Assembly: GCA_937900305.1 (NCBI GenBank) | Contig: CALCCV010000372.1 | Location: forward strand, 1-11,450 | Source of the DNA: an uncultured Pseudobdellovibrionaceae bacterium | Lineage (GTDB): Bacteria > Bdellovibrionota > Bdellovibrionia > Bdellovibrionales > Bdellovibrionaceae | Length of the DNA stretch: 11,450 nt | Direction of reading: 5' to 3' | Part shown: positions 1-6,070 of the stretch, in pieces | Position numbering within the stretch: the stretch's first letter is position 1 | Layout: the number at the start of each line of letters is the position of its first letter | The notes under the pieces: generated by a model | Databases searched by the model: none | Seen by the model: the letters and a program-made list of their open reading frames with translations, nothing else | Told to the model about the DNA's origin: nothing | Position numbers and translations under genes: made by a program

Positions 1-137
1 AACAATGCCCGCAAGGTGTTGGCATTGTGAAGGGCCAGGCCATAGGTGGCCATGTTTGGAAAGCCCGCCAGATAAATCAGCGGACCCGCAAAAAACAAAA
101 CTAAAAAGATCAGAAAAGCATAAAAGAGAATTCGCAT
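1..137 (-). CDS. Probable ABC transporter permease, N-terminal fragment
   Basis: Only the first 45 codons are in the window; the gene continues past the left edge. The start is the ATG at 137-135. It is the only usable start, because an in-frame TGA lies four codons upstream. The protein opens with MRILFYAFLIFLVLFF, a basic residue followed by a long hydrophobic stretch, as expected for a first membrane-spanning helix. A polar stretch containing NTLRAL follows. The gene begins 14 nt after the stop of the substrate-binding protein gene, on the same strand. A binding-protein-dependent inner-membrane permease (FbpB type) is therefore the natural reading. That function is inferred from position and hydrophobicity; no permease signature motif is visible in this fragment. 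The Shine-Dalgarno sequence is weak. Confidence 0.6.
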   Translation of the reverse strand, partial: MRILFYAFLIFLVLFFAGPLIYLAGFPNMATYGLALHNANTLRAL

Positions 138-151
138 TTCAAACGGTCATC

Positions 152-1222
152 CTAAAAAACGATCTTTGAGAACTCTTCTTTGATGGACTCTCGGGCCTGC
201 ATGGTTTCATCTAAAAATTCTTGAGTCCAAGGCTTTGCGGCCTTCATCACTTCGGCCAGAGTTGGCGCCCCCTTTGGTGGCTGATACCCAGGCATAGATG
301 CATACATGTAAGATCGAACCATGGCTTCTTGACCCTCTTTGGCAAACATCCAGTCGGCCACTTTTTGTACGAGCTCTTTCTTTTCAGGTGAAAGCTCCTT
401 TTTGACGATGCTCAAAACGTTGCTTTGAATGACCACCCCATCGCTAGGCATAACTGCTTTGATGCGAGGATCTGTTTCTTGAAAGCGCAAGATGTTTTCT
501 AAGAGCACCAGGCCCACGGGTCGCTCTTTGCTTTGTAGGCGACGGATGACACCGCTGTTGCCACCCTCAGCGATCAAGTCATTTTTCCGGAGGGCTTTGA
601 AATAGTCCCAACCATAGGCTTTTTGCAAAAAGGCAACCGTCGTGAAGCTGGTGCCCGACGCGAGCGGGCTGCCTGTGGACAGTTTGGCTTTCCACTTGGC
701 ATCCGTGAGTTCTTTGAAAGATTTTGGTGCGTCGGCTTCAGTGATGACTTCAGAGTTGTAAGCCAAAACCATCACGGGATGACTCACGGTCGCATAAAAT
801 CCTTCCGAGTTTTTGAAAAACGCCGGCACCGCCTCACTGCCAATGGGTCTGTAGCTGAGCAGTTTGCCTTGGCGGGCGAGATCCTCGTACCAGAAGCGAT
901 CAGAAGAAATCAAAAGATCGGCTTGAACTTCGCCGGCCATTTGTTCGGCGGCCACTTTGCTCGCGACTTCTTCTGATCCCGCTTGGTAAAAACTAAACTC
1001 CACACCGGGAAATTGTTTCTCTAATTTCGGTTGAATATCGCTAATGGTGTCTTTGTAAAGCGAAGTGTAGATCCAAACTTTGAGTGTCTCTTTTTTGTTG
1101 GAGGTGCATCCGGTCCCGGTCAAGCTCAGGACCAGAGCGCCGAGGGTCAAAATCCCTTGCTTAAAAATGCCTTTCTTAAAAAACATTTTCTTAAAAGGCA
1201 TTTTCTTAAAAATAGAAGTCAT
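152..1222 (-). CDS. ABC transporter substrate-binding lipoprotein, Fe(III)-type family
   Basis: This 356-residue protein resembles the periplasmic solute-binding proteins of the FbpA/FutA/AfuA type, which deliver ferric iron, or related small ligands, to an ABC permease. The mature part opens with KVWIYTSLYKDTI (48-60) and contains ADLLISSDRFWYEDL (101-115), the pattern of the first lobe. Later segments include VLAYNSEVI (152-160), the strand near the hinge, and SYMYASMPGY (304-313). The N-terminus is a very basic region, then a hydrophobic core (ILTLGALVLSL, 24-34) and Cys39, probably lipidated. The lipobox is atypical, with Gly at -3 (GTGC). The start at 1222 is supported by AGAGG eight nt upstream. 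The first 23 codons contain four tandem (I/P/F)FK(K/Q)(M/G) units. The gene is followed after 14 nt by the permease fragment, so both likely share an operon. The twin tyrosines of classical FbpA are not obvious, so the ligand is uncertain. Confidence 0.85.
   Translation of the reverse strand: MTSIFKKMPFKKMFFKKGIFKQGILTLGALVLSLTGTGCTSNKKETLKVWIYTSLYKDTISDIQPKLEKQFPGVEFSFYQAGSEEVASKVAAEQMAGEVQADLLISSDRFWYEDLARQGKLLSYRPIGSEAVPAFFKNSEGFYATVSHPVMVLAYNSEVITEADAPKSFKELTDAKWKAKLSTGSPLASGTSFTTVAFLQKAYGWDYFKALRKNDLIAEGGNSGVIRRLQSKERPVGLVLLENILRFQETDPRIKAVMPSDGVVIQSNVLSIVKKELSPEKKELVQKVADWMFAKEGQEAMVRSYMYASMPGYQPPKGAPTLAEVMKAAKPWTQEFLDETMQARESIKEEFSKIVF
1154..1213 (-). repeat. Four 15-bp tandem repeats in a signal-peptide coding region
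   Basis: Read on the minus strand, codons 4-23 of the substrate-binding protein gene form four imperfect 15-bp units. Each has the form NTT-TTT-AAG-AAA-(ATG or GGN), and they encode IFKKM, PFKKM, FFKKG and IFKQG. The unit length keeps the frame. Two of the units supply in-frame ATG codons (codons 8 and 13) that could act as alternative starts. They sit in the positively charged n-region of the signal peptide. Confidence 0.85.
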
Positions 1223-1226
1223 ATAT

Positions 1227-1481
1227 TTATCCTCTCAACAGCAGGTCAATATCAGGGTGCAGAAAAGGCAAGTGCTGACGAAAAGTAGGCGGGTTGGCGG
1301 GACGAGGCAACGCTTTTTGGACTTTACCGCGATCGGCTACTGGAGAAGCAGCTGCGGCCAATTGAGAGCGGCTAGGTTTCCAATGCCTGTGTTTGAATTC
1401 GGTTAGAATTTCAGGTTTGCAATTGGAAGAAATCGTCGAAGTCTTAGTCGCTCGAGGGGAGCTGGTATTGAGGCATCTCAT
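1227..1481 (-). CDS. Doubtful small ORF upstream of the binding-protein gene
   Basis: This 84-codon open frame runs from an ATG at 1481 to a TAA at 1227-1229. It is not recognised. The translation is basic and rich in Pro, Ser and Arg, with an Ala run (LAAAASPVA) and a C-terminus FLHPDIDLLLRG; no signal peptide or membrane helix is visible. No good Shine-Dalgarno sequence precedes the ATG, which argues against it. In its favour, the stop overlaps the AGAGGATAA that serves as ribosome binding site for the next gene, an arrangement seen in coupled genes. It could equally be untranslated leader, or the remnant of a longer decayed gene. Confidence 0.25.
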   Translation of the reverse strand: MRCLNTSSPRATKTSTISSNCKPEILTEFKHRHWKPSRSQLAAAASPVADRGKVQKALPRPANPPTFRQHLPFLHPDIDLLLRG

Positions 1482-1610
1482 TTTTAGTGAGGTTTTGTCT
1501 AAGTCGGATACAGCGCGGATCTGTAAATTCGAAATCGCAAGATTATCTCAATGAGATGGGATTCTCCGATAAAGTGTGGATTGAGGAAAGTTTCAATCAA
1601 AGGATGAGTC
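1482..1610. promoter_or_regulatory. Divergent intergenic region between two opposed genes
   Basis: This stretch, together with the doubtful ORF beside it, separates the minus-strand transporter genes from the plus-strand gene at 1611, so both promoters should lie here. No convincing -35/-10 pair was found on either strand. It contains a 13-bp palindrome at 1545-1557 and an AAAGGA ribosome binding site just ahead of the ATG at 1611. Confidence 0.4.
1545..1557. promoter_or_regulatory. Perfect 6+1+6 palindrome, possible operator
   Basis: The sequence ATCTCAATGAGAT is a perfect inverted repeat with 6-bp arms around one central base. It lies 54-66 bp ahead of the plus-strand start at 1611, within the divergent control region. 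Extended to the left it reads GATTATCTCAATGAGAT, whose GATTATC element loosely recalls half of a Fur-type site, but the whole does not match a full Fur box. A binding site for a dimeric regulator is an inference. Confidence 0.3.
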
Positions 1611-2084
1611 ATGAATAAGAGGGCAATGTGGGTTTTGATCGGAGTCTTTGGGGGCAGTTTGGCCTTTGGCTATTGGATGAATTTTTATAGGGCAAAATCT
1701 GACTTACGAACGACGGCGAGCATCGATAAAAGATTGAAACCGCGAAGGGCCTTTTCTCCGTTTGAAAAATATCGACAGGGTTCGGTTCGCGAGGCTCTCG
1801 TGGCTAGAAACTCAGAATTTGAACTGTGTTATGAAAACTTTCTGCGCACGAGTCCTCAAAACGAAGAGGGCAAAGTAGTTGTGCAATGGTTGATTCAGCC
1901 CGATGGCACATTGAAGGAACCTTCGGTGAAAGACTCGACACTTCAAGACGAGTCTTTGCATGGCTGCATGCTTGCCGTTTTGCCGACTCTCCATTTTGGC
2001 AAACCTCCCGGCGACGAAACTTTGCGAGTCGCACACACATTTAAATTCAAACGGAAATCGCCGACGGAGGTCGTGTTTCGTTAA
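1611..2084 (+). CDS. Membrane-anchored protein with AgmX/PglI-type C-terminal domain
   Basis: This 157-residue protein has an N-terminal membrane anchor (about 5-24) and a periplasmic domain. From about residue 66 it follows the AgmX/PglI C-terminal pattern. A Cys sits in ELCYENFL (C73), then comes GKVVVQWLIQPDGTL (87-101), STLQDESLHGC (109-119) with the second Cys (C119), and finally a hydrophobic LHFGKPP (127-133) and AHTFKFK (141-147). The two cysteines are conserved in this family and probably form a disulfide. The family is related to the TonB C-terminal fold and is common in Myxococcota and Bdellovibrionota, in gliding and envelope proteins; the precise role here is unknown. AAAGGA lies 6 nt before the ATG. 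Its neighbour downstream is convergent, so it appears to be transcribed alone. Confidence 0.8.
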   Translation: MNKRAMWVLIGVFGGSLAFGYWMNFYRAKSDLRTTASIDKRLKPRRAFSPFEKYRQGSVREALVARNSEFELCYENFLRTSPQNEEGKVVVQWLIQPDGTLKEPSVKDSTLQDESLHGCMLAVLPTLHFGKPPGDETLRVAHTFKFKRKSPTEVVFR

Positions 2085-2120
2085 CAAGTTCACAGACAGC
2101 GACAGGATTGCTGATCAAAT

Positions 2121-2807
2121 CTACCAGGCGACTTCGCGGCCGTCGAAACTGAGAAATTTGCCCGTGTCGTTGTGGCTGGCAGTTTGAAGCGTGCGCCAGA
2201 TGCCGTCGGCGGATTGAGATGGTGTGATGGCCGCGCTGGGACCACCCATGTCGGTTTGAACCCAGCCAGGATGAAATGCGATCGTCGTCAGCTTAGGAAA
2301 GTCGTGGCTGAGAGATTTGTGAATCATATTGAGCGCTGCCTTTGAGCTTCGGTAGGCATAGTAGCGGCCCGATGCATTTTCGGCGATCGATCCCATCGAG
2401 CTGGACACGTGAGCCACTCGCGGATTCGCTGAGTTGATCAAAAGTGGCAAACACTTTTGAGTGACCAGCGTTGGGCCCCAAACGTTGACACGAAATGTAT
2501 CCATCAAAGTTTTCTCCGAAAGTTCTGAGAACGGCACGGCTTCGTCCAACAGCACGCCGGCGTTGTTGATCAAAATGTCGATGTGGGGCAGGGGCATGTT
2601 CTGCACCATTTGCTCAACGTCGGTTGTTTGAGAAACATCCACCTTCATTAATTTCATTCGATCACCGGCGGAGTTTGCGAGATCTTGCAGTTTTTCAAGA
2701 TCGCGCCCTCGGTGAGTCGCGATCACCCGGTAATTGAGTTCGAGAGCTTTGCGAGCAAGGGCTAAACCAATTCCGCGATTGGCTCCGGTGATGAGGCAGA
2801 TTTGCAT
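2121..2807 (-). CDS. SDR family oxidoreductase, sniffer/CsgA-like
   Basis: This 228-residue protein is a complete classical short-chain dehydrogenase/reductase, a cytoplasmic NAD(P)(H)-dependent oxidoreductase. Visible motifs are TGANRGIG (7-14, dinucleotide binding), DV (57-58), NNAG (81-84), Asn108, SSSMGS with the catalytic Ser near 136, YAYRSSK with Tyr152 and Lys156, and PGWVQTDMGG (180-189). The last motif and the ending GKFLSFDGREVAW (216-228) are typical of the carbonyl-reductase/sniffer subgroup, which also includes Myxococcus CsgA. The Arg11 of the TGANRGIG motif fits this subgroup. The substrate cannot be predicted. The start is supported by AAAGG 7 nt upstream. The gene lies 49 nt downstream of the beta-barrel candidate on the same strand and converges with the plus-strand gene ending at 2084. 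Confidence 0.93.
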   Translation of the reverse strand: MQICLITGANRGIGLALARKALELNYRVIATHRGRDLEKLQDLANSAGDRMKLMKVDVSQTTDVEQMVQNMPLPHIDILINNAGVLLDEAVPFSELSEKTLMDTFRVNVWGPTLVTQKCLPLLINSANPRVAHVSSSMGSIAENASGRYYAYRSSKAALNMIHKSLSHDFPKLTTIAFHPGWVQTDMGGPSAAITPSQSADGIWRTLQTASHNDTGKFLSFDGREVAW

Positions 2808-2856
2808 GGCGAGGCCTTTCCTTCATTTGAGCAAATAATTTTTGGCAAAAAAAATC

Positions 2857-3375
2857 TCAAAACACCCAGCTAAAACTGACGAATCCAGCGGTCGAGAGTT
2901 GTTTAACTTCGATACCGGTTTGAGTTGGCGTTTCAAGCTCGTTGTAATCTACGACTTTGACTTCGAGATTCAAGTTTAACTTTTCGCTCAACTCGCCGCC
3001 GATTCCAATTTTGTGTCCCCGGCCCGTGGCGGTGGCCTCCATCGGTTCATCGGAGTAGGTGAAGATGCCTCGCAAAATGGCTCCGTACCAAACCCGAAAT
3101 CCGCGCAACTTGGCGCCAATGGTCAGACCGGCTTCAGAGAGGTTTGCGTCTGGAAAATCCTCCATCACCAAGGTGGCTTGGGCTCCATCGGCTGCGATGA
3201 ACATGTGATCGGTGTTGAAACCCACGCGCAGGCCCAGACCTGCGCCCTGAACTTTGTCGTCTTCCCACTGGCCGATGTTGTAACCCAAGATGGGCTCGAA
3301 ATGAAACCACGCCGAAGCTGACTGCGTGACCGCCAAAACTGTAAACATCAAAAGAATCGAAATGTGTTTTTTCAT
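2857..3375 (-). CDS. Small outer-membrane beta-barrel protein candidate
   Basis: This 172-residue protein has a clear signal peptide (KK, hydrophobic core, SASA) with likely cleavage after Ala22, leaving a ~150-residue mature protein. That part alternates polar and non-polar residues with many Gly, for example GLGLRVGFN, GLTIGAKLRG and KIGIGGELSEKLNLNLEVKVV. It ends in a phenylalanine after VSFSW. Alternating strands and a C-terminal aromatic residue are the usual marks of an outer-membrane barrel inserted by BAM; the size would suit about eight strands. No named family is recognised. An in-frame TGA two codons upstream fixes the ATG, but the Shine-Dalgarno sequence is poor. A 24-bp inverted repeat lies 19-42 bp upstream and may affect expression. 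Confidence 0.75.
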   Translation of the reverse strand: MKKHISILLMFTVLAVTQSASAWFHFEPILGYNIGQWEDDKVQGAGLGLRVGFNTDHMFIAADGAQATLVMEDFPDANLSEAGLTIGAKLRGFRVWYGAILRGIFTYSDEPMEATATGRGHKIGIGGELSEKLNLNLEVKVVDYNELETPTQTGIEVKQLSTAGFVSFSWVF

Positions 3376-3393
3376 GACTCAATTGTAAGGCAG

Positions 3394-3417
3394 GTTTTCA
3401 TCCGTCATGGTGAAAAC
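3394..3417. promoter_or_regulatory. Inverted repeat upstream of the beta-barrel gene
   Basis: GTTTTCATC and GGTGAAAAC form 9-bp arms with one mismatch (a T-G wobble as RNA) around a 6-bp spacer. The outer 7 bp pair perfectly. The element ends 19 bp before the ATG at 3375, a gene with a poor Shine-Dalgarno sequence. It could be a DNA operator or a hairpin in the 5' leader. No T-run follows on either strand, so it is not a normal terminator. Confidence 0.45.
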
Positions 3418-3513
3418 TTAGCTAGGCGTGGCCTATCGTCTGGATTTCATAGCCAAGAGTCTGGTTGGTCAGCTTTTCGGGCTTCTACGGCACTCGATAT
3501 TTTTAGGAGTGTT

Positions 3514-4335
3514 TTAAATTTGATCCACAGACTCTTTAAAATCTTTGTCAGCCTGAATTTTTGCACGTGGGAGTTTGTGGGAAAAGCGCCTTCGGTTGCG
3601 AATGGCCTCGGCTTCGCGGCCGAAGACCTTCTGAAAAACGAGTCCCGATTTTTTATCATTGAGGCCCAACAACAGAAAGGGATGGTCGCGCCGAACGTTT
3701 CGTCGCAGCCCCAAGAAAAAATCAAATCGATCGGGTCCTTTGATGGCTCCGCCGGTGTCTTTGACAATAAAGTAGCCGTCGTGCAATTCCCCACTGGGAA
3801 GGCGAGTGCCTGCCAGGCTGGGCACATAAATCACGTCACCAGGCTGATGGTACTTCGGGTCAGCGGCAACGCTAAAATTGGGACTGAGGCACCAGCCACT
3901 GGCGCCGTAGGTGTAGGCGCAAGATTTCAAATCGATTTCTTGAAAGGCATAACGCCCGTCGATTTTTCCCACGTAGTTGTAACCGTGCAGGCGTTCAATC
4001 ACCTTGGTGATTTTCACCAATTTCTTTTTGCGCAAAACTTTGGTGACTTCGGGCACGTGCTCTTTCAGCAAACAAGATCCTTGCATCACGCAGTCAACCA
4101 CTTGATTGGCACAGGCTCGGGCTAAAACTCGGCCCTCGCGATCCTTCAGATCGACGGTGGAACTCTCCGAGCATTTCAATTTAGAAACGTCATACGTCGG
4201 AATGTGGTACACCGTTGGAATCAGCTGTCGCGACGTCGTTCGAGTCGACGTCGAATCTCCCGTTGGATCCACGGGAGTGCAGCCCCAGAGCAGCGATAAA
4301 GTGAAGCACACAGTGCTCAATTGCTTAATATTCAT
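3514..4335 (-). CDS. 3D-domain (MltA-like) lipoprotein
   Basis: This 273-residue lipoprotein has a signal peptide and a lipobox LLWGC, giving lipidated Cys19. A Ser/Thr-rich linker follows, then a ~100-residue region with four Cys (C55, C75, C82, C88). The C-terminal domain, about 119-210, carries the 3D signature. It has PGDVIYVPSLAG (165-176), VKDTGGAIKG (191-200) and PDRFDFF (201-207), with Asp193, Asp202 and Asp205 as the three aspartates. The same fold forms the catalytic core of MltA lytic transglycosylases, so action on peptidoglycan is likely but unproven; the full MltA N-terminal domain is not seen. Two further Cys (C139, C149) may pair. The start at 4335 was preferred to the longer frame from 4365 because AGGGG lies 8 nt before it and the signal peptide then begins properly. 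A long leader precedes the gene. Confidence 0.85.
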   Translation of the reverse strand: MNIKQLSTVCFTLSLLWGCTPVDPTGDSTSTRTTSRQLIPTVYHIPTYDVSKLKCSESSTVDLKDREGRVLARACANQVVDCVMQGSCLLKEHVPEVTKVLRKKKLVKITKVIERLHGYNYVGKIDGRYAFQEIDLKSCAYTYGASGWCLSPNFSVAADPKYHQPGDVIYVPSLAGTRLPSGELHDGYFIVKDTGGAIKGPDRFDFFLGLRRNVRRDHPFLLLGLNDKKSGLVFQKVFGREAEAIRNRRRFSHKLPRAKIQADKDFKESVDQI

Positions 4336-4384
4336 GGGCATTCCCCTGCGTCCTAGCAACCGCAAGCCGAAAAGCCAAAGAGAA

Positions 4385-4471
4385 TCACATCAAGCGTGGG
4401 ACTAATAAACGGCGGGTGAAAATCTTCCAAGACGGAACTTGTGAACTGGCAATCAATTCGAAATGAGACAT
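4385..4471 (-). CDS. Candidate 28-residue small ORF or leader peptide
   Basis: An ATG at 4471-4469 is preceded by GGAGG with a 5-nt spacing, one of the strongest Shine-Dalgarno sequences in the window. The frame runs 28 codons to a TGA at 4385-4387. The peptide begins MSHFELIASSQVPSW, ends KIFTRRLLVPRLM and is basic towards the end. It has no run of one amino acid that would suggest attenuation by charged tRNA, and no clear membrane helix. It ends 49 nt before the lipoprotein ATG and lies on the presumed transcript. It could be a regulatory upstream ORF, a small protein, or chance. Confidence 0.4.
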   Translation of the reverse strand: MSHFELIASSQVPSWKIFTRRLLVPRLM

Positions 4472-4501
4472 TGCTTCCTCCGATTTGGACCATTTTTTCG
4501 C

Positions 4502-4542
4502 ACAGGGCCTCGTTCCGTTGGGCCGTCGTTGTCGCTCCCTGT
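4502..4542 (-). promoter_or_regulatory. Inverted repeat in the leader, possible stem-loop
   Basis: ACAGGG (4502-4507) and CCCTGT (4537-4542) are perfect 6-bp arms around 29 bases rich in CAACG/GACG words and containing two GGCC tetramers that could pair inside. The position is about 30 nt ahead of the small ORF, in the expected 5' leader. Formation of a structured RNA is inference. Confidence 0.35.
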
Positions 4543-4563
4543 CTAAATCCCCGGCGACTGATG

Positions 4564-4569
4564 ATTATA
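4564..4569 (-). promoter_or_regulatory. Perfect -10 box (TATAAT) for the 3D lipoprotein transcript
   Basis: Minus-strand reading gives GATATAATCAT, a perfect sigma-70 type -10 hexamer, about 230 bp before the lipoprotein ATG. The bases 16-19 bp further upstream (around CAACCTTT) match the -35 consensus poorly, and no TGn extension is present. It may need an activator or may be a chance match. Confidence 0.4.
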
Positions 4570-4648
4570 TCGGCATATTCTGGATAAAGGTTGAGGTGGC
4601 TGTCTCACTTTGAAATTGCGTGGGGAATGCAGTCTTCCACGTGGAGAA

Positions 4649-5326
4649 TCAGAAGCCAGTGAATTCGACTTTGGCTTCGGCGAAATGTTGAAGCATGTTT
4701 TTTTCCTCATCGGTGAGATGGGGCTTTGTTTTCAAATAAGCGATGTGTTGCTCAACTCCATAGAGATGGCCACCCAGCGGAAATGAATTTTCAAGTCGCA
4801 AACCCCAAGGAGTTTTCATCCATTTGACGGTGTCTCTGACCGAGTCGTTGCGGTAATCCACTCGGGCCCCGTCGCTGGTTCCGAATAAGGCAAATTCGAG
4901 TTCGGCTGTCTGTTCCTCTTCATTGAGTGAAAGCAGCGTGATCTTGCGAACGATGTCACCGGTGTCTGGCGCAGGCTCTTTGTCGGGGCAAACGATAAAC
5001 TCGGCCACGGATGAATCCGGTTCGACGACCAACCGGCGAAAAAACTCATGTAAAAAATCCTTAGATGGGAGGCCATGATCGGTGCGTAGGAAGCCACACG
5101 ACGGATCATCCCAATCGTGGAGCGTTTCGGGATTTAAGCCGGCTGTTGTAGAAGGTTTGAGTTCATCGATGAGGGCAGGTTTGAGATGGGCGTCCCTGGC
5201 TTCATAGTTCTCCGAAAAACTTTGATAAGCGCGTTCTTTGAGTTCCGGCAAAACAAAACGCCAAAAACCAAATACGAAGGCAGAAAAACTGATGAGTCCG
5301 GCTAACATCCATGCCGCCTGCTTCAT
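4649..5326 (-). CDS. Membrane-anchored periplasmic protein of unknown function
   Basis: This 225-residue protein is not recognised. It has one N-terminal hydrophobic helix (about 5-26, ending FVLPELKER), likely a signal anchor, and a soluble periplasmic part. The part after the anchor contains a basic/acidic mixed helix (28-58), two Cys (C77 in DPSCGF, C113 in IVCPD) that could form a disulfide, and an alternating segment KITLLSLNEEEQTAELEFALFG (128-149) suggestive of beta strands. The ATG has AGGAG 10 nt upstream. It starts 26 nt after the stop of the methyltransferase gene, so it is probably the last gene of the export operon, and may help that system in the envelope. No terminator is evident after it. 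Confidence 0.65.
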   Translation of the reverse strand: MKQAAWMLAGLISFSAFVFGFWRFVLPELKERAYQSFSENYEARDAHLKPALIDELKPSTTAGLNPETLHDWDDPSCGFLRTDHGLPSKDFLHEFFRRLVVEPDSSVAEFIVCPDKEPAPDTGDIVRKITLLSLNEEEQTAELEFALFGTSDGARVDYRNDSVRDTVKWMKTPWGLRLENSFPLGGHLYGVEQHIAYLKTKPHLTDEEKNMLQHFAEAKVEFTGF

Positions 5327-5352
5327 GATAAATCATCTCCTGAATTCTCGAT

Positions 5353-6063
5353 CTATTCGCGCAAGAAAATACAATCCACCTGAAGTTGACGAGCTAGTTT
5401 TCGTTCGAAATATCCCGGAAATAGGAGGTGGACCGCAAACCCCATGGTGGCCAAATCTTCAATCATTGGCAACCAAAGTTTTTCTCCCGAGTACATGGTT
5501 AGCAGCGAAAGTTCGAGTTGGAGTCCGTGAATTTTTGGCAAAAGACCCGTGGCACCCGTCAAAACTTCGGATTCAAATCCTTGCACGTCCATTTTTACGA
5601 ACAGCTTTTGACAATCTGAAAAAGTTTGCGCGAGCTCGTCGAGGCGAACAACTTTTACGTCTATGGTTCGACTGATAGACGAGCTGGGAGAAATTTTCTG
5701 CAGAAGGTCTGTCTGCGGAAGCAACGAGCTCATGTCGGATTCTTTTGAAATTTGAAATTGGGCAGTTCCGGTTTTGGACCCTAGAGCCATTGCTGGTTGC
5801 ACTCGCCAAGCTGGGATATTTTGGGCTTTTGATTGCAAAAGGGCGTGAACTTGCGGATTTGGCTCGAAAGAAAATATAGGTTTGTGCCAACCCGCGGTCA
5901 TCAGTCTCTGGGCATATTGGCCAATATTGGCGCCAACGTCGATGACTCCGTCGAATTGGTTTTTCTGCAAAAACTGATTGAGTTGAGCATCGAAGTCTTT
6001 GTTTTTGTCTTTGACGAGGTCGTAACCAAATTTCAAAGCCAGCTGTCGCAAAAGTTTATACAT
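5353..6063 (-). CDS. FkbM family SAM-dependent methyltransferase
   Basis: This 236-residue cytoplasmic enzyme has a Rossmann-type methyltransferase fold. Motif I is VIDVGANIGQ (40-49), which binds S-adenosylmethionine. FSFEPNP (65-71) follows, then RLDEL (140-144) and FVKMDVQGFESEVLTG (155-170), the FkbM hallmark. The C-terminus contains LQLELSLLTMYSGEKLWLPMI and LQVDCIFLRE, both typical of the family. FkbM enzymes mostly O-methylate sugars or small natural products; the acceptor here is unknown. The frame extends upstream to an ATG at 6186, but that would overlap the transporter gene by over 100 bp. The ATG at 6063 is 7 nt after the MacB stop and has AGAGGA overlapping that stop, which strongly supports it and implies coupled translation. 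Pairing a methyltransferase with an exporter suggests it modifies what is exported. Confidence 0.9.
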   Translation of the reverse strand: MYKLLRQLALKFGYDLVKDKNKDFDAQLNQFLQKNQFDGVIDVGANIGQYAQRLMTAGWHKPIFSFEPNPQVHALLQSKAQNIPAWRVQPAMALGSKTGTAQFQISKESDMSSLLPQTDLLQKISPSSSISRTIDVKVVRLDELAQTFSDCQKLFVKMDVQGFESEVLTGATGLLPKIHGLQLELSLLTMYSGEKLWLPMIEDLATMGFAVHLLFPGYFERKLARQLQVDCIFLRE

Positions 6064-6070
6064 ACATCCT

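Larger units (their letters stand above)
4336..4648 (-). promoter_or_regulatory. Long leader region of the 3D lipoprotein gene
   Basis: These ~310 bases carry no large gene. Read on the minus strand they hold, in order, a TATAAT box (4564-4569), an inverted repeat (4502-4542), a GGAGG-led 28-codon ORF (4385-4471) and the lipoprotein start. The expected 5' untranslated region is over 200 nt, much longer than elsewhere in this window. A 10-bp palindrome TCCACGTGGA lies at 4636-4645, next to the end of the upstream gene. No recognised riboswitch family was identified. Confidence 0.5.

Noticed and set aside
623..976. 117-codon plus-strand open frame
   Set aside because: Antisense shadow of the binding-protein gene, with an arginine/phenylalanine-rich translation and no recognisable features.
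1560..1610. FliA-type promoter ahead of the gene at 1611
   Set aside because: TCCGATAA resembles the FliA -10, but nothing at the right distance upstream resembles TAAAGTTT.
2840..2856. T-run after the beta-barrel gene as an intrinsic terminator
   Set aside because: Eight Ts follow the stop on the minus strand, but no GC-rich hairpin precedes them.
3491..3511. CACTC...GAGTG inverted repeat after the 3D lipoprotein gene as a terminator
   Set aside because: The stem is only 5 bp, the 11-base loop is AT-rich and no T-run follows.
3364..4125. 253-codon plus-strand open frame
   Set aside because: It lies opposite the 3D-domain lipoprotein gene and crosses into the gap beside it. The minus-strand frame has a lipobox and clear domain motifs; the plus-strand translation has none.
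4336..4365. Longer N-terminus for the 3D lipoprotein (ATG at 4365)
   Set aside because: It adds ten residues ahead of a complete lipoprotein signal peptide, and AGGGG is spaced correctly only for the ATG at 4335.
4336..4500. Known riboswitch, e.g. cyclic-di-GMP type, in the lipoprotein leader
   Set aside because: A GGACGCA word is present, but the conserved core and pairing of the GEMM class could not be found.
4636..4645. TCCACGTGGA palindrome as a terminator hairpin
   Set aside because: It has no loop bases and no T-run; a protein-binding site is possible but nothing else supports it.
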